Source: Sorex araneus (Eukaryota; Chordata; Mammalia; Eulipotyphla; Soricidae). Taken from it: DNA of 64,000 bases. Below, piece by piece: positions 56,700 to 64,000 of this stretch. Where the stretch lies: the NCBI RefSeq assembly GCF_027595985.1, contig NC_073312.1, forward strand, positions 12,343,995 through 12,407,994. Direction: 5' to 3'. The first letter of the stretch is position 1, and every line of letters starts with the position of its first letter. Under the pieces are notes generated by a model, which ran no database searches, was not told the DNA's origin, and saw nothing but the letters and a program-made list of their open reading frames with translations. The translations under genes were made by a program, and so were the position numbers.

Positions 56700-57890
56700 T
56701 TTACAAAAATAAATAAGTGAGTGGCAGTGGCAGGGTCTCTTGATGAACCGCTTCCCCACCCTGGCCTGCAGCCCCACCAAAGGATGCATGGAGGAAACAG
56801 GGCGCCAGGCTGGTTGGTGATCAGTTGCCGTTTATTCCGTTCTCCCCACGTGCCTGTTCCAGTCTCACTAAGTACCCCATCCCAGGCTCACACTGCCCCT
56901 CATTCCCTTCTCCTCCTGTCCCCCATACTAGTCTCCTCTTGCTCCTTCTCACGCAGCCTTACTTAGTCTTGTGCTCAATCTCCAAGCATTCCAGGTAGCA
57001 ACTACACCTAAGTCAGGTAGCACAATCTACATATGTCAAAGCCCTTCCTTCAGTCTTATCTTTTAAGATAAGACAAAGATCTCCTGCAGCTAGGAGATCT
57101 GCTCAAGGGTGAAGTACCAGCTAGAGGTGTTTCTCCTTTCCTTAGTCCAACAAGCATTTAAACATTCATCTTAATTCTACTTCTTAATAATATTTGTCAT
57201 TTTGTATGGACACAGTAAGAGATACATTAAGCTTGTAGGGTGGCTCTCCTGGGGACATCTCACTATAGATCGCAGACTACAGTGCTCAGGCCAGATTAGT
57301 CTTTCCTAATCCTAGCAGGGTCCTAATCTAGTTGGTTACTCTTTGGATCATGACAGAATTTGTCCATGACCATGCTCTTAACTTAGAGCTAAGCATTATG
57401 GAGCTTGGCCTGGCCCATTTTGATGCCAAGGTAGCTCACAGCTTGCCCTGGGTCCATTCAGTCCCTTGTAAGACCCCGCTTTTGGGGTGGTAGGAACTAA
57501 GGATTAAGTTGAGAAAACAGATGCCTAAGAGTGAATATTATTTAGAGTCAATTAACTCTCAAGTTACAAAAGCACAACATTAACTGTCTTCCTGTGTCTA
57601 TACAAAGAGGACATTGCTCTGAAGCAAGCTATGCAAAGAACATAAGGGAAGGAGAATAGCAATATTTTTCCTTACAAATACAAAATCAGAGATTTCTGAG
57701 GAATTTGACTTTCCAAGTCACAGGTACTGCTTAGGGGAAATGAGTGATTAGCAGGTAGAGAAAGCAGAGCACAAAGAAGTTAAATACCGAGGAAATGGGA
57801 GTGCTTGGGGAGCATTGTGATGGGTATTAGTCAATAAACCTAAGCTCCTTGTGGCAGAGAGAAAGGACAAGCCAGTGTTATCCTACAGAT
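56700..57890. other. Unclassified insert between two L1-like segments, possible LTR
   Basis: Separates two parts of one L1-like repeat. It has an AATAAA on the minus strand near 56836 and one on the plus strand near 57834, and two adjacent perfect hairpins at 57053-57074 and 57077-57100. LTR ends and a target duplication were not found. Confidence 0.3.
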
Positions 57891-58365
57891 AATGACTTTG
57901 GGGTCCAGAGGCATCTTTGTGGCATACAGTTCTGTGTTGCTCTCTTTCTAGACCTTTATTTGTGTATTTCTGGATAATGGCCATTAATGAGCTCATATGG
58001 TGTCAGAGGTAGTTCTGGCGAGACTGCCAGGCTACTGGAAACATTGGAAGATGGGGGGAGGTTGCCTATCCCTGACTCAATGTGAGCCTGGAGATTTGTC
58101 ACAAGTCCTGCATACCTGGTTTTTTCAGCAGATTCACTCATGGATCAGGCTGTCAGAGCCTGTGGAGAGTGGCTGTGGTGCTTGAGTCCTGGAGGTTTTC
58201 AGCTGCTGGGGTTCAGTTAGGGTGGGGAGGGGAACTCACCCCCTCCAAGTTGTCCCGCATTAGACAGCCTGGCTTGGGGTCTAGCGGCATCTCTATGGCA
58301 TAATTCTGTGTTGCTCTCTTCTGAGAGAACCAGCCTGTATATTTCTCCTCTGAGATTTCCTGGTC
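57890..58365 (-). mobile_element. L1-like repeat, second subfamily, inner part
   Basis: Matches the inner half of 27767-28425 ('gttagggtggggaggggaac', 'ttgctctcttctgagagaac'). Confidence 0.5.
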
Positions 58366-58369
58366 CCGC

Positions 58370-59300
58370 CAATACTTGGTATCTGCTGACTGTTATGCAG
58401 AATAGCTTTTTGCTCTGTGTATTTGGAATCCTTTGATGATGACCTCATCTCTGATTGATCATCTGTGGACTTCAGGAGTTATAAATTAAGAATGCTTTTA
58501 TCATAATAAATTTTTTGTTTTCTTCTCTTGGAAGCTAGGGATGTCACTGATCTGGCATCACTGGAACCTGCTTTAGTGGCCTGACTTAATGAAGAATCTC
58601 GGGCTTAGCTTCCTCACCATATATATTGTTGACTTTCATACCCAAATGTAAATGTCACAAAGATGTTCACTCTATCTACTTTGTTTGCCATGCTTTCCTT
58701 GTTGCCTGATACATGGTGGGAAAAGTATAAAATTATTTGCTGGGATATTGAGTAGCTCAGTCTGCCTTTTTTTAAAACTGAAATTTATATAGAAAGAAAA
58801 TTATTTCTCATACTACTTCATACTACTCATGAGAAATTTAGTGAAAGAAAAAAGTGACTGAGGCTTTAAAGCTATTGGAATATGGATTTAATTCATATGA
58901 AATCATTAAATCAATAAAGAATAGAAAACACTAATAATGCACACTAATTTTTCTTCCATCAGAAGTTGAAAGTGTAGTTTTGGAAAGATTCAAGTAGTAG
59001 CTTATCATTTTCAAGCCCAGTTTAGAATGTTTCTTTGGTATATCGTTCTTTGTATTAAAATTTCTCCCAATATACTATACTTTATTTTCTGAGTTTAAAA
59101 GGTAGTGTTTGCCACTTGTCTGAAAATCCCTGCACCTTACAGTTTGTCCTCACAAGGAGTTCTAAAATAATTTATCTCACATGAGAATAAGATTTTTTTG
59201 AATGGTCAAGAGAAAAGAACATGGGTGTTCAGTGGCTGGAAGAATTAGTTTCAGGTTTCTAATATTAAAAGAACAGATTCTAGGATCATGTGTTGAAGAT
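58370..59300. other. A/T-rich unassigned sequence
   Basis: No SINE, exon or motif that can be supported. Confidence 0.4.
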
Positions 59301-59309
59301 AGAAATGAT

Positions 59310-59460
59310 TCACACATGGAGGTAGAGCATCTGCCCTGTATACAGTCAACCCTACTTCAATCCCTGGTACCCCATAAAGTCCCCCAAGTCTGCCAGACAT
59401 GATTCCTGAGCGCAGAGCCAGGAGTAAGTCCTGCTGGGTGAGGCCCAAAAATTAAATAAA
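59310..59460 (+). mobile_element. Diverged type 1 SINE
   Basis: 'ggtagagcatctgccctgta' to 'gctgggtgaggcccaaaaat'. Confidence 0.65.
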
Positions 59461-59464
59461 AAAA

Positions 59465-60780
59465 GAAAAAGAAAAATAAATGAAAAGAAGAAAGAGAAAT
59501 TAACATATTTTAAAATTCAAAGTGATAGAAATCTGAAAAAGATTAAAGCTATATTCATAGGAAGTCTTTACTTAGCCAAAGATGATCTTTGATAATAAAC
59601 CAGTTTCCAACCTGGTTTCCATTAATTGGGTACTGAACATGATTGGATTGTGTAAGATGTTTTATTTCAGACTTATAATTATATAGAAGAATATTTATAC
59701 GCATCAGTGCAATTTATTCTAAGTATTTTAAGGATAAGAGTAAGATCTGTTTGTTTTGAGACTTCTATACTGAACCTGTATTTATGATATGAGGTTGTCA
59801 GAAAGGACTTGTTATGGCACCTAGAAAAGATAACTAAATATTAATTCTAAGGATCACAGCAGAGGAGGGCACACAGCTTTGCAGCCTTCCCTTTATAGTA
59901 TGTATTGGATAACATATTCTTTGTAATGTACTTCCAGAACAAATGCAGTTCAACATGACTCTCCAAGTCTCTAATTCCATTATTTTAACACTCACTGGGG
60001 GGGAGATAGGAAACATATCAGCAAAAGCTATTAAATAGAAATACAGAGCAGTATATTAAGTGGGGCTGGGGAGGAAGTAGGTGACTCCAAAAGTGCAGAC
60101 TGCAGTTGGGTAGGCTGGGAGAAGGATCGACGTGAGTTGGGTAGTTGGAAATCATTTTCATGCAAGTTCATTTGGATGAGGAGTTGGGCATTTGGAAAGA
60201 GCATGAGCAATGGGAATAAGAGAGAGCGACTATTCTGATATTACTAGAAATGGAGGGGAAGGCAATCTGGCTACCACAGTGTTTACTTAGAGAAGAAGTT
60301 AGAGATGAGAGAGAGGTAGGACTCTAAGTAAGGAAAACCTTCAACTCTCTGCCTCCCTGGACCTCCATATAGATGTGAACAAAGTCCATCTCACCTAGGT
60401 TATAACTTAACACCCACTGAACAGACTGGTACCAAGTATGTCTTCAGTATAATTCTGCAGAATGGGCTAGTTGGATAGAGGAACCCTGAAATACTTTAAT
60501 TGGAAAGGAGTAGGCATTCACTTGGAGCTTTGTAGTACGAAGATCTTGGGTTATAAGATCTTGAGTGTTTTAGGAAATGAGTTTTGTAGGCAATAGACTG
60601 AATAAACTGGGTCCAGGAAGGTGGTTGGGTCATTCCTGCCAGTATTCTTTGGTGAGTGAGTCAGTAGTGAATTGAAGATAAGAGGGGAGGAAGAGTGGCT
60701 TTCAGACTGAGGTGATTTCGTTGTGGTGTGTGCAAGTTTTCTGCCAAGAAATCAGGGAAAGAGAAGTTGTTAAGATGTCT
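59465..60780. other. A/T-rich unassigned sequence
   Basis: Nothing recognisable; long repeat-poor stretch compared with the rest of the window. Confidence 0.4.
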
Positions 60781-60786
60781 AAGTAG

Positions 60787-60940
60787 GGGCCAGGGAGATA
60801 GTAGAGCGGGTAATGTACTGACCTTATATGCTGCTGACCCTGGTTCAGTCCCTGGCACCACATACGGTTCCCCCAGGCACCGCCAGGAGTGACCTCTGAA
60901 CCCCAAGCATAGCCTGGTGTGGCCTCTTGCCATGCAAGAC
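60787..60940 (+). mobile_element. Diverged type 1 SINE
   Basis: 'ggggccagggagatagtaga' to 'gcatagcctggtgtggcc'. Confidence 0.7.
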
Positions 60941-60944
60941 AGAC

Positions 60945-61850
60945 ACATAAACTGATCTTTGTAGTTGGTTATTTGAACTCGAGAACTTATAGTGTTATCA
61001 TTTATGCCTTTTTCTACTCCTTTCATTGCCTATATGATCGTTTGCATGGATTTTGTTCAGCGAGGCTCCATTAACCTCTAATAACATTTTTTTTGCCCCC
61101 TAATTGTCATTACTCTGTTCATCTGTTCCTGGATGCTTTCTAAACTATCCCACCTATTAAACTAACAACTTCCATCAGAAATTGTGTATGGGGATAGATT
61201 TGGAAAGTGCCTCCAAAGGAAAGTACTAGTATTTCTATTGTGTGTGAGTCTGGAGGAACTGACAAAGGGAACGGACTACAACTTAGAATTTTTTTTTAGC
61301 CAGTCTTAGATAAGGTTAAAGAAAACAAAAACCCAATGCTATTCAGGGCCGGGTCAGATTCCCACCCCTCGAGAGTAGAGCTTCTGATCTGTGCTTTTGT
61401 TCCATTGCTTACCTAGTTCCAAGGTCTGGTCGATACATGCCCAGCGCAGGAGACTTCTCTTATATTTTCTTGTTTTCACTAAGATATATAGAAAAAGTGG
61501 ATCTGTGGAGCGATCAGCCCCGGCCAGCCCAGCCCTGCTTCCCAGCTGACCCAGTGAATCAGATGGGTCTGCAGAGGCGCTTTGGGTGTGACTCAAGGGA
61601 CCACACTGTGGCCATCCCTGCTCTCCAGGGCTGACCTGAAGGGTCACTGGAGTCCCCCCCAGCTCCCCGCCCTACCTAACCGTGCGGGTGTGCACGCGGC
61701 CCTTGTGCCCAGAATGGGGCACCGAGAGGAGCCTGCTAGCCAGCTTCCCCGCTAGCACGCTTTCTCTCGCAGGTGGCTGGAAAGCCATTCCCCACAGCTG
61801 CAAAATTATTATGCCTTATTAAATTTAATAAAGAACCTAGGTGGGAGGAG
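60945..61850. other. Unassigned sequence upstream of the right CpG island
   Basis: No exon recognised; 'ttgtgcccagaatggggcac' at 61701 marks rising G+C content. Confidence 0.4.
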
Positions 61851-61879
61851 GGGAAGGCGCGGACCTTATAGCCCCCCCC

Positions 61880-62660
61880 CCCCAGCCACCTCCGCCGTGC
61901 CCTTCCCTTCGCGCGGGGACAAAAGCGCCTTCTGGGCGTCCCCGGCGGCCCCAGCCCGGGTGGGCCCGCGGCGGGGCGGGGCGGGGCGGGGCGGGCCGCG
62001 GGCTGTCAGCGTGGCCGCTGCGTCCCGCCCGCCGGCTGCGCCGCGCTGCGCCCCGCCGTGCCCAGCCGTGCCCGGCGCTGGCCAGGTGTCCTGCGGGAGG
62101 CGCCGCCGCGCCGCCAGCCGCCTCCCCTCGGGCCCGGCGGGCGCAGGGGGCGCGGGGGCGCATTTCGGGGGGCAGATCGACCTCCCCCCCACGCCCTGCC
62201 CCGGGATCTGCTCCGCGCTCGCAAGCGTCGGCTCCAGCTGGCCTGAACCATGTCCACCAGGGGTGAGTGGGGCCGGGCGCGGGGGGCGGGGTGGTGGTGG
62301 TGGTGGCACGGAGCTCGGACCCCCGCGCCGGGCCCGGCTGGGCAGGGCGCGGAGCTGGGCGCGCCGGGCAGGTGCGGAGGGAGGGCGAAGGGGTGGCGAG
62401 CACCGCACCGGCAGCGACCCGGGCCTGAAACTTGTGCAGCCGAGCCCAAGCCTGGCTCCGAGCGGCTGGGGGGCACGGGTGGGGGGTGGGGGGGAGGAAG
62501 CCCTCGTCCTTGACCTTGAACCCCGGGCGCGGGCCAAGCCCGAGGGCCCAGGTTGGTGCCGGCTCACCTGTCCCAGCCGCCGTCCGCGGGGGAGGGCGTG
62601 GGCGCTGGGCCAGCCGCCGTCTGTCCGTCCTAGGGAGCGGCCTGACAGGCTGGCCAGCAG
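61880..62660 (+). promoter_or_regulatory. ABLIM1: CpG island, probable distal ABLIM1 promoter
   Basis: Very dense CpG between two A/T-rich flanks, including an array of (ggggc)n at 61973-61993. It contains a well-formed ATG plus donor on the plus strand, so transcription to the right is favoured. Attribution to ABLIM1 comes from the head-to-head FHIP2A-ABLIM1 order in other mammals, not from a recognised peptide. Confidence 0.6.
62250..62262 (+). CDS. ABLIM1: Candidate first coding exon end (M-S-T-R + 1 nt)
   Basis: ATGTCCACCAGGG followed by the strong donor GTGAGT at 62263. The ATG has A at -3 and C at -1 and -2 (gaaccATG). The exon would end in phase 1 and supply only four residues, joined to LIM-domain exons outside the window. 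ABLIM1 is an actin-binding LIM protein with several alternative N-termini; whether one starts this way in shrews cannot be shown here. It could equally be the first exon of a non-coding transcript. Confidence 0.35.
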
Positions 62661-62813
62661 AAAGGAAGAGGTATTTTTTTTCCTCCTTTCTTGTTACCAT
62701 TTTGCAGCTCAGTTATGGAAGGAATCCAGGGCTTGATGCAGCGAGATTTAAAGCTGCAGCGCTTATACCCGTGACCCGAAGTAAATTTCCTACCTGTACT
62801 CTGCATGATTGCA

Positions 62814-62827
62814 CACACACGCACTCA

Positions 62828-62900
<73 letters not shown>
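62814..62900. repeat. (CA)n microsatellite
   Basis: About 35 near-perfect CA units in a row, with flanking cacacgcac and cctgcacacacc, about 550 bp downstream of the candidate donor. Confidence 0.95.
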
Positions 62901-62902
<2 letters not shown>

Positions 62903-63195
62903 GCACACACCCCACACCCCGCCCGTTTTCTTTCTGGAGTGCAACAGTTACTGCAGGTGAAATGGGGCGAAAGAGAAATTAGAATCGTTTTTGATTTCCT
63001 TAAGGCAAGAGTGGAGGGAATATGTTTCTTGCCATCTGGAGCCAGTGGTGATGCCGGAGAGAGCAGGTTACTCATAGCTTGGTGGCTGCTACTATGAGTG
63101 AAATATTAAAGACTCCCCGTCTTTGTGCAGCTTGCCTGCTTCTGAAAGGAAGCGACTTGGTTGCTTTCCCACACAGTGTGAGGGAAATATGAAGG

Positions 63196-63275
63196 GCCAG
63201 GGTTGTGACTCGGTGGCAGCAGATGTGCCTTGCATGTGTGAGGTCTTAGGTTTGATTCTACGCCTTTCAAAAACG
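63196..63275 (+). mobile_element. ID-like tRNA SINE fragment
   Basis: 'gggccagggttgtgactcgg' with B-box-like 'ttaggtttgattctac', related to the copy at 3210. Confidence 0.5.
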
Positions 63276-63416
63276 GGGGGGGGGGGAATAGGACCGATTG
63301 ACAACATCGATTATTTTTAGAAAGTGAATTAACACAGAAGTACCACCACTTTTGATTCCCTAAAATTTGTAAGAGGAATTGCAGTTATTTTTGTTAAATC
63401 GGCAATTAACCCTGAT

Positions 63417-63421
63417 TGTGT

Positions 63422-63455
<34 letters not shown>

Positions 63456-63456
63456 T
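63417..63456. repeat. (TG)n microsatellite
   Basis: About 19 TG units followed by gggggaggggggag. Confidence 0.95.
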
Positions 63457-63459
63457 GGG

Positions 63460-64000
63460 GGAGGGGGGAGATTAGGAATTTAACAGCATGTGTTGGGTAA
63501 TTAAGTGCTGCTTTCACATGGTTCATTTCAGGGCATATAATGAACAGAATGAGTTCTACCCTTTGAAAGACAGCCTGCGTTTTGTTGATTTGGTTTGTTG
63601 TTGAACTGGTAATATGATGAATTGGTTCTACACCTGAAAATTGGGTGGTAAAGTAAACTGGTAGTATGATGGATTGGTTCTTTACCTGGAAATGGGGTGG
63701 TAGGGGCCAGGTGGAATGACAGAATGTATGTTTGTGGATACTGGGTTGTACCTGCCTAATAGCAACTAATAATTTGTGCCTATTAGAAAAAGAAAACGAG
63801 GGGGTGACAGATCTGAGCAGGAGCTGGGTGTGGATCTTCCCCAAGGGACGCAGCGGTACAAGCTTTGAATGAACCAGGTTCTAATACCCAGACTTTCTTT
63901 TGGTCCTGATTTGGGGCCAGAGTTCTACAGAGCTCACGGAGGGAAGAGGTTCTCCTAGGTGGTGAAACTGTGGTCAGAATCTGTTTCCAATTGGTTTTAC
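63460..64000. other. Unassigned, presumed intronic
   Basis: Contains a short internal duplication: 'ctggtaatatgatgaattgg' at 63607 and a close copy at 63659. No exon recognised. Confidence 0.45.

Noticed and set aside
61837-62736. Frames of 221-287 codons in the right CpG island
   Set aside because: Pro/Ala/Arg/Gly-rich translations of G+C-rich DNA in several frames at once; only the short ATG-donor exon has supporting signals.

Overview
The window is repeat-rich mammalian nuclear DNA, most likely from a shrew (Sorex-type soricid). The main clue is a tRNA-headed SINE family, present in dozens of copies on both strands, whose copies run from a 'ggggctggagcgatagcac' head to a 'gggtgtgacccaaaa' tail. 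I associate it with the SOR elements of shrews. The assignment rests on recognition of that family, not on a database search. There are no operons, bacterial genes or CRISPR arrays.

Left part, 1 to about 18.85 kb: the 5' end of FHIP2A (formerly FAM160B1) on the minus strand. Five coding exons can be placed to the base at 18352-18396, 8881-8959, 3943-4112, 744-848 and 165-287. Together they give residues 1-174, with GT-AG junctions and compatible phases throughout. The gene runs off the left edge in intron 5. Its CpG-island promoter lies at about 17.2-18.85 kb. The introns hold SINEs, an L1 3' end, a 28-bp minisatellite next to exon 4 and low-complexity tracts abutting both splice sites of exon 3.

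Middle, about 18.85 to 61.8 kb: no convincing protein-coding exon. It is a mosaic of (a) type 1 SINEs with an A-rich tail; (b) type 2 SINEs with the same tRNA head, a different body and a cagtga-like tail; (c) 3' ends of L1 elements, one with a readable ORF2 C-terminus and a probable 3' transduction, nested inside an older SINE; (d) very long polypyrimidine/polypurine tracts, the largest near 23.5, 35.1, 38.5 and 40.2-41.1 kb; and (e) unassigned sequence. A full match to the CTCF core lies at 38015-38030, with weaker candidates at 35.8, 41.25 and 18.7 kb.

Right part, about 61.85 to 64 kb: a second CpG island with a short candidate first coding exon on the plus strand (ATG at 62250, strong donor at 62263). 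In mammals FHIP2A lies head to head with ABLIM1, so this is best read as the distal alternative promoter and first exon of ABLIM1. That is a synteny inference, because only four codons can be seen. The layout is therefore a divergent gene pair separated by about 44 kb of retroelement-rich DNA.
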